The translations under genes and the position numbers were made by a program. Below are positions 12,495 through 25,334 of a stretch of 64,000 nt of DNA, piece by piece. Origin of the DNA: Setoptus koraiensis (Eukaryota; Arthropoda); NCBI GenBank assembly GCA_048013815.1, contig CM106586.1, positions 4,526,001 through 4,590,000 of the forward strand, in the 5' to 3' direction. The notes under the pieces were generated by a model. That model was given only the letters and a program-made list of their open reading frames with translations, was not told the origin of the DNA and ran no database searches. Each line of letters begins with the position of its first letter. Position 1 is the first letter of the stretch.

Positions 12495-15400
12495 TTATTG
12501 TTGCTGCTGTTGGCGCTGTTGTTGTTGTTGTTGTTGCTGCTGCTGTTGTTGGCGCTATGTTGTGATTATGTAATCGAGCCGCAAGTTGTCAAGTCGCTTT
12601 CGCTCGCCTCTTGTCGCAAATTCTTGTCAAGTTGTGATTCCGACGACTACTTGCCGCTCGTTGTTGTGTCTGTGAAGTGTTTGTGTTTAACTGCAACATC
12701 GACGACCACGACGCCAGCGCCAACAACAACAACAACAGCGGCGGCAACAACAGCAACAACAAAACAGCAACAAGACATCTATTGCGTTGCAAGACTTAAG
12801 ACTCAAGACTCAAGAGAAAGATGCACACACTCCTACACACAGAGTCTAGTGTTTGTGCCCCCCGTTTGTTGCCCCGCCTTGAGTTGCGCTGGCATAACTG
12901 CGCACTGCTGCCGCTGCCAACTACTTGCCCCTGCTGCCGCTGGCTGCATGCGTCTTTGTTCTACCGTCGTTACTTGCCCTCGCCCCTTCCCCCGGCTGCC
13001 CCCCCCCCCTGCTGCCCTGCGAACAAGTAGCGCACAAGTAGCGCGCAAGCAGCGCGCAAGCAGGAGTGCTTTCCCCCCGCGGGCGGTGGTGTGTCGTAGT
13101 CGTCTCTAGTCGTCGTGTGTCTCAATCTCCACTCAAACTTATGCTCATACTTCTATTTGTCTCAATGTGTACTTGAGTCTAATATTGCACACAATGTGTG
13201 TGTGTGCGCGCATGCGTGTCTTCATAGCGCACACCTTGAACGACAGCGCGGCGGCGATGTTTGCAGCAGTCACTATAGTGTGTGCGTCACGCAGCGCGTC
13301 ATTGTCGTGCCCATACGACAGCAGCAGCAGCGGCGGCGGCGGCACAAACAGCGCCAAACAAGCAGCCAACCAGCGAGCGTCGAACGAGAGCGTACGAGCG
13401 CAGAGAATTATCGCGTCGCGTCGCATCGAATGTTCGCCGCCGTTCGATGCGTGCACACACACACGCACACACACACGCACAGGCTGCCATATATACAGCG
13501 GCCAGGTAACGAGCGAACGATCGGCCACCAATCGGAGCAGCTGCAATCGGTCGGCTGCAGCCACAAGTTGCAGCATCAGCGGGCCGGCCCGCTAATAAGT
13601 TGTTATGCGGCGTCAACTGCGCCGGCACGAGTCCACGCGAACTCTTGCCGCTCGCACTGCGACGCGCGCCGCGGTCGGCCAACGGAGCGTCTTTTTGGCA
13701 CGGGCCAGCCGCTCGCTGTCGCCTGACAGGAGCGGGTCGCTGGTAGCTCCACAAGTTGGCCACTCGATGCACCAACCGGCCGCAACCGGCAACAACCGAC
13801 AACGTCAAGCAACAACCGACAACGACAAGCAACAACCGGCAGCAAGCAACAACAAGCGACAAGCAACAGCAAGCAACAACTGGTAGCCACGAGCGACAAC
13901 TGAGCGCACGACCTCGGCCCTCGCCCCCGCTGCACGCTGCGCTCAAACTGCGGCTGCACCAACACGCAGTGTTGGTGCAGCGTGTGCTGGCCACGTTCCA
14001 CCTTTTACGCCAGCGATGGCTGCACCAACCCACTGGCACGTACTGCCATTAGCGGCCACCGCATCAATTGATGCAGCACCATTGATGCAAGATGCAAGAT
14101 GGTGCACGGTGCCTGTTGTGTGTGCGCATCGCGGTGCCAGCATAGCCATTGTTCACCAGTTGCTGCCGGTCGCTGGCCGGTCGCCGGCCACCGGTGCCCA
14201 CAAGTCGCCATTGGTTACAAGCGGCCAGCCTGCATACATATATAAGTATATATATATATATAACATAACCATATATAGCCCCACTCACTGACCATTCACA
14301 TAAATAACATATGAATGGAGCCATCTACGCACAAACAATCGGGCCGCGGGTCAGTGGCCGCGCAACACACTCGCCCACATCCTCCGCGCATGCAAATCCG
14401 CAGCTCACCTTGGGCAACTGGTCGCCGTGTCTGTCTTGTAGGGGGCCGCTGGCAGCCGACTGCTCGCGGGCCGACGGGCCCCACTGTCCGCGCTCAGGCA
14501 TCATAAATGCCCTCCAAGCGGGAAACTCGCGTCGTGGCCGCGAGAGGCGCACCAGAGCAGCGTCAGCGGTGCATTTCGTAACTTATCTCACAATTTTTCC
14601 ATATCTCGACCATTCGCTCGGCTTCTCGATGGCGTCTTTAATTCGTCGACTGTGACTCGCGCTGGCCGCTTCTCGGTGCGGCCAGATCAACTCGAGTCAG
14701 TTGCGCAACAATCATTTGTTTCCTCCTGTGAGTTATTGGTGAATTGTCGGCCGCTTGGAGCTGCGAATTATCGGCCGCTTGGTGAATTATTGGCCAAAGA
14801 CAAGACCTGAAAATTTGCATCTTTTCTCGCAGTGATGAATAGCATAAAAATAGATAACATGTACGAAATGATCGGTGCATGAAATATCCGCTCCACGGCT
14901 CGATGTGCGCTCACGGAGCTAGCGTATCCCGGGCGACCGGGCACCCAGAGCGCCGACGAAACGTTGCGGGCCGCAAATTGATAGACTGCGATATCGGCCA
15001 GTTGCGGGCAGATATCGGCTCGTACGACACAACAGATAGTTTGGGTCGCGCACCAGTGAACATGGCAGCGCGGCCCTATTGATTTTGGGTGTAGCGACAC
15101 AATTCGCCACTTGGACAGTCGTCGGCCGTCGGCTAGTTGCACCGGGCCCGAGTCGCGTGCCACCGGCTGCCTGTTGGCCGGTGCCGCTGCTCGGCGGCGC
15201 AGGCGAGGGGCGCGCACGACCGCTCGCGCTTCGAAATTCGAACTCTCCGAACTCTTCGAACTCTGCCAACTCTTCGAACGCTCGCAAATGGTGCGACGTG
15301 CGACGCGCACAACATCACAAAAGCGACAACCATATTTTACGCGCACACATTGCGCTTTTGTGATGATATAAGCGCACCTTTGCCGTTCGTTCAAGATTGT

Positions 15401-17000
15401 CCAAAGGTGAGGCCCGGCCCAACGGTGCACAGTTCGTCTGGCGCGTCGCTTCTTCGGCCCGTCGGGCGTTCCTCGCTCGTTTGCTCGTGCCGGTGACACG
15501 CAAGATGCAGTCGTCGCGTGTCACGTCTCCGGCAACAGCCAGTCCCAAAAGTCGCCCAACACCAACGCATGCCCACTCGGCCGCCGCCGACGTGCGAGCG
15601 CATCATCATGCGGCAACAACGGTTCAGCCCGTGTAAACGGTGCAGCCCATGCAAACGGTGCAACGCGTGCAAAACGGTGCAGCCGATGGAAGGGGAACAG
15701 GCAATGGAAACGGCGGTACAGGCGGTGCAGGCGGTGCAAACGGTAGAGGCACCAATTGCGAGAGACGCACAAAAGCATAAAATCATTCATGCACAGAGCG
15801 CAAAGTCCGATGCACAAGGCACAGGCGGCGCAATTTGAGGCGCAACACGTCTCAACGTTGCGAGGCAAAGGATCTGGCGACACGTTGCACCCGTTACACA
15901 CTCTGGCTGGCGAATTGAACAAAAAAATCTTGTGTCTCTTGCTTGTCATCCGATGCCAGTTGGCCGCCTCTTCCGGCCGCGCGGATGTTTCGCGGCGGCG
16001 GCGCGCGCTGTGTGACTGGCACATTGTGCAGCACAGTTGCGCGCACATCCTATGATGCAAGCATGGTGCACAACTGCGGTGCCCATGTTTGCAAAATGAC
16101 CACCAGTGCAGCGCACCGCGATGCACCGGCACAGTTGCAGTTGTGCGATGCACCGGTGGTTGTGCAACGGGCGCGTAGTGGCATCGCGCCAATGTCGGCT
16201 CGGCTTAAGTGGTGGCGCGCGCCAACAATTGGCCAACAACAACAGCAACAACAGCAACAACAACAACAACAGCACAAACAACAGCAACAGCGCAAACAAC
16301 AATTGCCAAAACACTGGCGAGTACCGTTAGTGTCGTGTGTCGCAATGGCGCCACTTGTTGCCATTACGAAACGGATATTTTGCACATGGAACACATTGGC
16401 GCAACTCAATGTCGGCACTCATGAGCACTCATACGTATTCACACGTGAATACACCTGTACCTGTGAATATAGCTGGCGTGCTGTTGAATGCGTTGGCTCT
16501 GCAACTTGCAGACTGCAAATGGCTGGCTCAAGGTGACAATGAAACGTCGCCAAGGTGAAGGTGGCTTGTGGCGTGTGTCGGCTAATCACTAACAAGCAGT
16601 GTGACTCGCAGGAGCTTGCAAGATGCGGGCGCGCCCATCTTCCGCTGCGCGCTTTCCGCCTTTGCAAACAACAACAGCTGACAACTTCCGGCGACGCTAA
16701 ACAAAGATGTTGTCTTGCTCGCTCGCGAGTGGCGCTGTTGAAGCGGCAGCAGCACCAACAACAGCAACAACAGCAACAACAGCAACAGCAACAACGACAA
16801 CAGCAACAACGACAACAGCAACAGCACAATGATGACAAAGTGCGAATAGTAATTGTCGCACTCGCGTTGTTAGATCAACATTGGGCGTGTGCCGAACACA
16901 CGGCTTCTTCTTGCATGCAAACTGTGATTTGTGGCCGCTCATTTTACTCGCTGCTCAGGTAGACGCTGCGAATAAACCGACCGAATGAAAGCATCGGCCA
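12411..17000. other. GC-rich, CpG-rich region upstream of prospero, no gene supported
   Basis: This segment holds interrupted GTT/CTG runs (12421-12550), CAA/GCGGCAA runs (12720-12775), a C9 tract near 13005, an AC run (13450-13482), CAACCGGCAACAACCGACAA-like units (13785-13885), degenerate CGGTGCA units (15640-15740) and two CAA/CAG blocks (16233-16290, 16755-16830). Long overlapping open frames occur on both strands between 13.1 and 16.2 kb. They look like low-stop GC-rich sequence: no domains, poor composition and mutual overlap. It may contain prospero's promoter and 5' UTR, but I cannot place a start site. Confidence 0.55.
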
Positions 17001-18230
17001 AAAGACAAGCGATTAGACATAAGCCACACACACACATTACGTCAACTCATCGTCATGTGACGCTCGCTGTGCGATATCGAGTTAATTTATGTTGAGCGCT
17101 CGATTGACAAACAACAATCGACACGCCGGAACAGAGATTGTTTTGCTGGCCACTCGCTCACTCGCTCACTCGCAACCTGTCACACACTGTGCCCGGCTCA
17201 TCAGCGCAGGCGGGCCCATCGACGCTCAGTTTCTAGTTTCTGTTCCAAAAAGCCAAATCTGTGCGCCCAAATCTGGCCAGCTCGTCCAGTGGCTCCATGG
17301 TGGATGATGCTCAGAATCGAGCATAAAATTTCTCATTTTATTTATTCATTTATCATGGCCAATTTCAGCCGGCCCCACAGTATGGCTGCCCGTTCTCGGG
17401 CGATTCCTTTCTATTTGTGTGTTGCTTTTGTTTCGATTCAGGTTCGCCTCGGTCGAGCGTATGGAAAATGTTTGCAAAAATTCGAGAATATTCATTGGCC
17501 GACTTAATGTCTCTGTGAGTTGCCGAGGAAGCTCGTGCGAAATAGTCAACGCTGTCAACGAGCTCTTCGTGGCTGTTTTTGGTCGGGCATTGGGCGACTG
17601 AACGTTCAACTAACGTGCTCGCGATGCCATTAGCAAGAAATATCTTGCGTTTTATTTTTTGTGCAGTCACACAACAAGAACAAGAACAAGATATGCCAAG
17701 TGGAGCCGCCAGATCAAGAAGTAAACAGTGAGTAATGGAGCTGTCAGAATGGAAGTCACGACTCGACACATGCCGCAAAATAAAATGAACGCTCGACTCG
17801 AAAATGCGCCAATCATCTTGGCGATCATGCAACAAATTCCAAAGGGAAAATTGTCATTGTCAGGCGCCTGTCGTTGGGCGGTCAACGCCATCCAATCTGC
17901 CAAGGTGAATTGCGACGATTGTGTCTGGCAGTGGTTACTGAGACAAAGATTGGCTTCGCTCGTTAATTTGTCGCACGAACAGTTCGAAGAACGAGGCCAG
18001 TCAGCCAGTTTTGAGCTGCCGTCGGCTGGAAAACGATTTTGAATTTGGCCAAATTTGCTTGCTTGTGCGCCCAATGCGGCACGCGTGCCCGCGTACTCGA
18101 GCTCGCGTCGAGATTGACTTTGTCACGAACTCGCTCCAGCTCGCTCACTCTAATTGTATAAAAATAGTGTAATAGTAGATTGGCATCGTCGACGGCCCGA
18201 CGCGGCCCGACGCGGCCCGGGATTCGCACA

Positions 18231-18362
18231 ACAGCAACACAACCGCGGCACAACAGCGACACAACAGCGGCACAACCGCGGCACAACAGCGACACAACAG
18301 CGGCACAACCGCGGCACAACAGCGACACAACAGCGACACAACAGCGGCACAACAGCGACACG
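18231..18362. repeat. 11-bp minisatellite (ACAACAGCGAC)
   Basis: About eleven tandem 11-bp units, variants ACAACAGCGAC, ACAACAGCGGC and ACAACCGCGGC, arranged in a higher-order alternation. Confidence 0.9.
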
Positions 18363-21300
18363 GACTGGATTTATTTATTTCGTCGTCATTTATTCAGGCG
18401 CCCATAAAATGGATATTTGCGCGTCGCAAGACACAGAGCGAGCGAAAAAAGCGCCCCATCGGAAATGTCGGACATTGTTGATTCGTTAGTTTATTGCGCG
18501 TGCTTATTCCGTTGGGCCGCCAATGTGTCCGGTGCCCGCTGGATATTGGATTGTATTGGCCTGAAAAGAGTTGTTGCGAGCTGAAAGGGGCACCAAAGGG
18601 CGCCCAGCCGGCACTGGCCAACAGGAACGGGGCTCTTTTGTATTGTTGAAAATGGCGTGCGTTTCTCTCGGACGATTCGCTCGTGTTTGGCTGGGCCAAT
18701 TCACGGGCCCAAAAGCATGCCGATTCAAGCTGAGAGAGGGTCTTCGAGGGGCCCGAGCGAAGGCAAAACGCAGATGGGGCTTCTTTTGGCTTTGTTTCTG
18801 TGCACTGGCCGTCCAGTGGAGCTCAGTTCGCAACGGTGGCCTCGGTTTGCAACGGTGGCCTCGGTTGTCGGGCGATTCGCAATGGTTACTCAAAAGTGAG
18901 CACGCCGACGGATGGCGCGCGAAAAAAAGCGGCCCCACTCAAGGGCCTCGGCCAGTATCAAGTGGTGGACAGTGTCGGACAAAGGGTTGCGGGCTTTAAA
19001 TGGCGGACACAAGTGTATGTGTATTGATTAATTGAAACAACGTTGTGTCAGTGAAGCGCAAACCTTGCGCTGGGGCCAAGAGGCAACACGAGCAATTGTC
19101 GAGCACGGCCGAGTGGCGCAATTGTGTCGCAGCGACTATTCACTGAATTTAATCATTGATTCAGCCAATAGTCAGCAATGTTTTGTTTGTGTGCGCCTCT
19201 GCGTATGGTCCCCCATTGCCAGTTCCGGCGCGCGCGTTTAAATTGATTCTTGTCGCGGAAATTGAATTGCGACCAGCAAGCGCCATCGAGCGGCCGGTCA
19301 GCGCCGCCACTGTATCGCCGCGCTGAAATCTTGGTGGACACTGGCAAGTTGGACATTGGCAGTGGCGGCTCACCTAGTGTTTGAGTGTCGTATCGCGGCG
19401 ATTTGCGACCAAGAGAGCGCTTCGAGCGCACTTGTGTCCGTTCGCAATCATCTCTGTGAAATTAAAATGCAAAAAAATGCATATTAAGCATAAAATGGCG
19501 CTCCACTCAGCCGATGGCCGTCGCCGGACGGGAGCGCCAGTCGCGAGTCGGCCCGTCACTCGGCCGGCCCGGCCGAGCTTAAGAACGCGCCCGAGCACTG
19601 GAGCCCTCAATGGCGGCCGGCCGAAACGCGGCCCGGATCGTCAGTTGGGCGACTCGAAACGGGAAATTCTTCTTAATACGCTCTCGCAAAAAAATAAATG
19701 CACTAAAACACAAAACTTGGCGTGCCAATCTCAAGCACAAACACTGGCATAAAATTAGCGCCGGACAGTGCGCGCCCCGCTCGGCCGGGCGTCGGCGGCG
19801 GCGGGGCCCAGTTTAGCGCCGGCCGTGGGGGCCCAGCTTGAGCGTCGGCCGTGGGGGCCCAGTTTAGCGCCGGCAGCGAGTGCGGGCCGGGCAGAGGCAA
19901 TCAACAAAGTAGCCAGTAGCGGCGGTTTTAAATTAGAAACTAACGCTCCGCTAAATGCCACGCGCGCTAATTAAACGCAAACATACACGTTGGGGCGCAT
20001 ATACGCGTTTGGGCTTGCATATGCGCGCATTTTGACGCATTTAAACGCGTGCCCATAAGCGGCCGAAGGGCTCGCTGCCCGGCGCCGCAAAGTGGGGCCA
20101 GCCGAGGGCTGAGGGCCGAGGGAAAAAAGAAGGCGAGCGACAACGGACGCGGCCGGCGGCCGGCACCAGAAGGAGCAGCGGCCCAGAGAGGGGGGGGGGA
20201 ATTAAAATTTTTAAGTAGACCCCGGCCGAGATAGTAACAGTTCGCAGTTTGCCCATTGCGAACGCAACGACACTGCGGGCGTCACTTTAAAGATTTGTCC
20301 GAGAAACTAATGTTCTCGGGGCCCCGAGAACGCGCCGCCGAACAGTTACGTGCCGCACGCGCAACTAATGACCAGCGCGCTTAATCATGGCCATTATTAT
20401 TATTATCGTTATTACTGTTATTTGGAGTTGTTAATTCTCCAAGTTGTCCCCCCACCCTCCCCCCACTCCATTTATCTATAATTTAGCAGTATCTCCACTA
20501 ATATCCATCGGTCCTATGGCTGCTACGTTTATAGCACTCCAACTGTAAGGTGCGGGAGTGCGGGATGAGGTGGGCGTGCCCGGGCCGGGCCCGGGTGAGC
20601 GGCGTGGGCGCGCCATAACCCGTAATCCAATTTGTTGTGGTAGTAATTAGCGATCAATTGGGCACACACACACACACACACTCTCGGCACCAAGTGGTCA
20701 GAGGTATTAACTTGGTTGTTTTGCGCGCGTGTTAGCGGCGCGACTAGCCCGCGTTGAAGGTAAATCCCGCACGGCTTGCAGCCCGGGCACTAGCAACAAG
20801 CCAGCCGCCACTTACTTGCAGCGTACGCGCGCTCGCCCCGTACACACAGAGTGGTCACTTCCGGTAACACACAGCCCAGTTGGCAAGACTGGCACACACA
20901 CACACGGCCAATTGTGCGCAGTTGGAAATGGTGACCGGAAGTGGGTAACACGGCCAACGCGAATCGGTGGTGTTTGGTTGTTGGCAGTCGACAATCACGA
21001 CGAGGACACGCTCGCATAAATGGCAGTTGAACGAATATATATTTCGCTGAGTTTATTTCGCCGTTTGTGCCCCCTCCGCAGCGTAACCCGTTAGTTGGTC
21101 GGTCGCCGGCCCGCGCTAGTGTGTGCGTGTGTGTGCGTGTGTGTGTGGCACCCAGTGCTTGTGACATAACGCGCCCAGTTCACAAACAAAATGCAAGCGT
21201 GGCGCCAGCCCCAGAATGGCAACCAAGCGGAAATGACGTCATAAGAGAGATGCTGCAAGGATGCAGCGCGAGAGCGAGAGCGAGTTGAAGAGGTATTATG

Positions 21301-23767
21301 AATGGACATAAATAAGAGTCTGTTTTAAATTGGAGCGCTTCAATATGCCGGCTGGCCGGTGTCGCGCCGGCCCCACTTCTACTGACCCGTGTGCGTGTCA
21401 GTTGCAAGAAGATGCGACCCTCCGCTGGCTATTACATAACTAAATGGGCGCCATGCACCCGTCGTCGTGGTCGGCAGCAGTGAGCATCGTTTGAGCACAA
21501 TATGCAAATTATGTCAACTATTACTAAACGCGCCACTAATCGACAAACGAAATTAATACCCCAAGCGCTGCCCTAGGGCAACTCATGCTCTCCGGCCAGT
21601 GAGTCCAAGTGTGCAAAGTGGTGCGTGTGTGTCACTTTACTTTGCCCCCACTGATTTTATACCGTGGGCGCCCACCAAATTATTATATCGCCCCTGCGAT
21701 ATTCCCCCTTGCCCCCCTCCGCGGCCCGTGAACAGAGTAAATAGACTGACCCAAGCTAACGGCCCCAGCAAGAGCGAGCGAGCGAGCAAGCGACCGTATA
21801 AAGACAACGCGTTGCGTCATACTGGCGCACATATGAGACATGTGACCGTTATTTACGCACACGTACGCCACCTATGACGCAAATATGTGGATACGTGAAT
21901 ATTCTGATTGAACGCGTGCACCGTTTAACGCTGGTGCGTTATTTGTTGTTATTTTTATTTGTCGCTGGCCCGTCGAATGGACTTGGCCACTTTGCCGATT
22001 GACGAATACGCTCTTGCGCAACTGTCTTGGGTGTCTTCGATTTGTGTGTTCGCGATTTAAGTTTTGTCCAGTGTGGCGAGTTGCCAGTGGCAACAACTGG
22101 CACAGTTTGCAACGCACCTCAGTATCGATGATGTAATATGATGTGGTGATATTGTCTTAGTGGGCTCGTTGTTGAATAAACGCCCCCGGGCGGCCAGCGA
22201 CAGAACAACTTGAAACAAGCGAACACAAGACGACAGACCGATGTGTCCGATTGATATTTCCAGCGTCCAGCAACAACGAGACAGCATAGGCCGAAATTGT
22301 GATAAACGGTGCGATGGGGGCCCCCACTGAACACACGATTCAGCGCAAATTTAGCGCAAATTTAGCGGGCCCCATATCGCGGCTTGCCAGCCCACTGGCC
22401 CAACGCCCGGGATGATCCAATGTGATTGCGAGTGCGCATGATGCAAAGACACGCCGAGAGACACCCGTGCCAAGGTGAGCTCGCCGGTGCTATATGGCAC
22501 ACGGCGCCATGCAGCCATACAGCCACAGAGCCACAGAGCCATAGAGCACCGGCGAGAACTATAAAGAATGAGATGGCACGAAAACTTGAAACTCGCATGA
22601 TCAATTAGATCACTTGATTGTCGCCGTAGAGTGTTCTTATAGAGTGTGCGGCATGCGGACGAGTGAATTATTATTAGGCAGTCGCCATTATCAGCCAGAT
22701 TCATGTACGAGAGCATTGGGCCAACGCCCAGCGCAGTGTTTGTGTTATGCAACAACTTGCGCTGTCGTTGTCGCTGTCGTTGTTGTCGTTGTCGTTGTTG
22801 TCGTTGCTGTTGTTGTTGTCGTTGTTGCTATGACGAACGGTACTGTTATGTTGTGCTGTCGTTTTGTGTGTCGTTCGGCCGCCAGCATCACCTTGTGTCT
22901 CTCAAGCGTGACGCAATACTAGTTAGACAGCTAGCGAGTGCAAACTCAGCTAGCCGGAAGCTGCACTAAAGCGCCAGGGGGCGCCACACTCGTTCTTCTC
23001 TTGTGCTCCAATTCTTCTCGGGGTCGGCAGCAGCCGCAGCAGCGACAACAACAATGGCAAGTTCAACTATCAAATATCTAATGATAATAAGCGGCGCGGT
23101 TGTTGTTCACCTGTGCCGCGCTCTCGTCGGGCAACCGCGCTGCTCGGTGCCACCAAAACAAGCCAAAACAAGCCAGAGCAAGCCGAAACAAGCCGAAACA
23201 AGCCGAAATAAAGCACACGAAATGGGTGGCAAGAAATCAGCGCCACTCTGGGGGCAAGCACGAGACGGCGACGGCAACAATGAGCCGGCAACAATAATAA
23301 TAATTATAATTATAATGATCATAATGATTGGCGCTCTCTTTTCGGCTGTTCGGCCGTTCGCCGTTCGCTGTTCGGCCGTTCGTCGTTCGGCCGGTCGCTT
23401 GCGGCCGCGTCTCAGCCTCTCGGCCCATTTGGTCGTTGCAGCACTAACTAACAGGGTGTCGGCCACAAAACAATCGTCATCGTTTGATATAGTCGCTGTG
23501 TTTGTGTTCATTATGGCCATCATTACAAGAGGGCCAACAAGAGAGCAAACAACCACTGATTGATGGACACTCTCTCATACAATCATGCGACAATTTGCAG
23601 ACAATTTCGCGCAATTGTCGCCCGAATGAGTCGAATGAGAACGCACTGACCGCATTTTGTTGCTGTTGCGTGAATCTTTGAACTGTCGCCAGCCCAGTCG
23701 CAAGCCACCCAAGTCAGCCAACTCGCCACAAATCCAAAGACACGCCGAGTGACACCTAAGCGGCTTC

Positions 23768-23868
23768 CGGTGTGTGCCGTCCGCGGCCCGGTGTGTGCCG
23801 TCCGCAACCCGGTGTGTGCCGTCCGCGGCCCGGTTTGTGCCGTCCGCGGCCCGGTGTGCGCTGTGGCG
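23768..23868. repeat. 21-bp minisatellite
   Basis: Four and a half copies of a 21-bp GC-rich unit with core GTGCCGTCCGCGGCCCG. The period is a multiple of three, so it yields repetitive open frames on both strands that should not be read as genes. Confidence 0.88.
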
Positions 23869-25237
23869 CAAACGGTTCAGTAAATAACCCAACTAGTTAA
23901 CTGGAACACGTTTGAGAGGCGTGATTGCGCAATGGCTAGGTGAGCCCGATGCGTTTATTTATCGATTGGGCCAGCCAGCAAGCGTCAATTGGGCCGAGCG
24001 CGCCGGCGAGCGAGATCGAGGGCGCACGAGGCGCGATTGTCACGTCTCACAATAATGCCGTGGCGCGGGCACGCCACTGCCGGTCGTTCTTGGAATCGCA
24101 CCCCGTTCGCGCCGGCTCGCTCCGTGCCGCTCGCTGGCCTAGATTGCACGGGTTCGGGCCGGCTCGCTCCGTGCCGCTCGCTGGCCTGCATTGCGCGGGT
24201 TCGGGCCGGCTCGGGGCCGGAATTTCTCTGGCCATCGGAGGGCCTGTGGAGGGCCAACGGCGGGGCCATCCGGCGGCGATGCGGCGGCGGCCGGCGAGCG
24301 ATCGGAGCCGCGGCAAGAATCCGAGATGGTTCAGCTCGGCTGGCCGGCGCGATCGTATTCTGGGCCCGCTGAATGTACGCAAAAAGGAGCGATTATGTGT
24401 GCGTGTGCGGTGACAACGGTATCGCACATCCGCTGGCGCAAATCACGGCGAGCGGCCGCAATTGGTCAACGGCAAATTATCTGCCGCTGTTCGCTATTTA
24501 TAGTCTTGCTGCTAAATTGAATATTGGCCAAACTCTCCATTGGCAATTAATAATCGCGGGCCGCCAGCGTGAGACAAAGATGCCCGTGATTTGGCTCGAT
24601 CGCCGTCACACGGCGGCGGCGGCGGCGGAGATAGTTGCAGAGTTTGTCGCGGAGACTGTCGCAATTGGGCCCAACGGTGAGCGACCGACCAAATGCCCTC
24701 CACTCCAATTACATAATACATGCGATGTGGCGCAGTTAAACAACGCTCATGTATTATATAACTTGTATTATATAACTTATACTATATATATATATTATGC
24801 AGTGTTAGTAGTGGGCGGCCGGTAGTGCGCATGCAAGCAACTGTGCGATAATAATAATGTGAATACTAATAATAATAATGTTTTAATAATAAGCCAAGGG
24901 TACGGGTGCACACGCGGGCGTCAGATTTCCACTTAAGCTCGCGAATCGCAAATTCAGTCGTCATTCACATTACGACATTGCACTGTTTTAATATTACCTC
25001 TACCTATCCCTGGCTGGATATTGCATAAGAGCGGCGGCACATGAGCCGACTGGTCAGCCAGCGAGCAGCCAATAGCGGCTCATGCTCCCACGCTGACCAG
25101 TTGGTTGGCCGGCTGGCACAGTGTTTAGAATGCGTGTGTTTAGTTTGCGCATTGTGCACAGCGAGCACAATTTCCTTTGAACAAAACAATGTGCCATTAT
25201 TAATAGTCGCAATGGTCAACTCACGCCGACTGTCTGC

Positions 25238-25334
25238 ACTCACAGACAAACGGGCAGACAAACCGACAAACGGACAGACAAACGGACAGACGGACAGACA
25301 AGCGGACAAACGGACAGACAAACGGACAGATGAC
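25238..25334. repeat. GACAAACGGACA tandem array
   Basis: About eight imperfect units of 8-12 bp alternating GACAAACG and GACAGACG. Part of the array gives a spurious cysteine/valine-rich frame on the minus strand. Confidence 0.85.

Noticed and set aside
13100-16200. Long overlapping open frames on both strands (for example 13299-14039 minus, 14768-15499 minus, 15521-16192 minus)
   Set aside because: They overlap each other in several frames, lack domains and have compositions expected from GC-rich repeats with few stops. No splice-linked pattern supports them.
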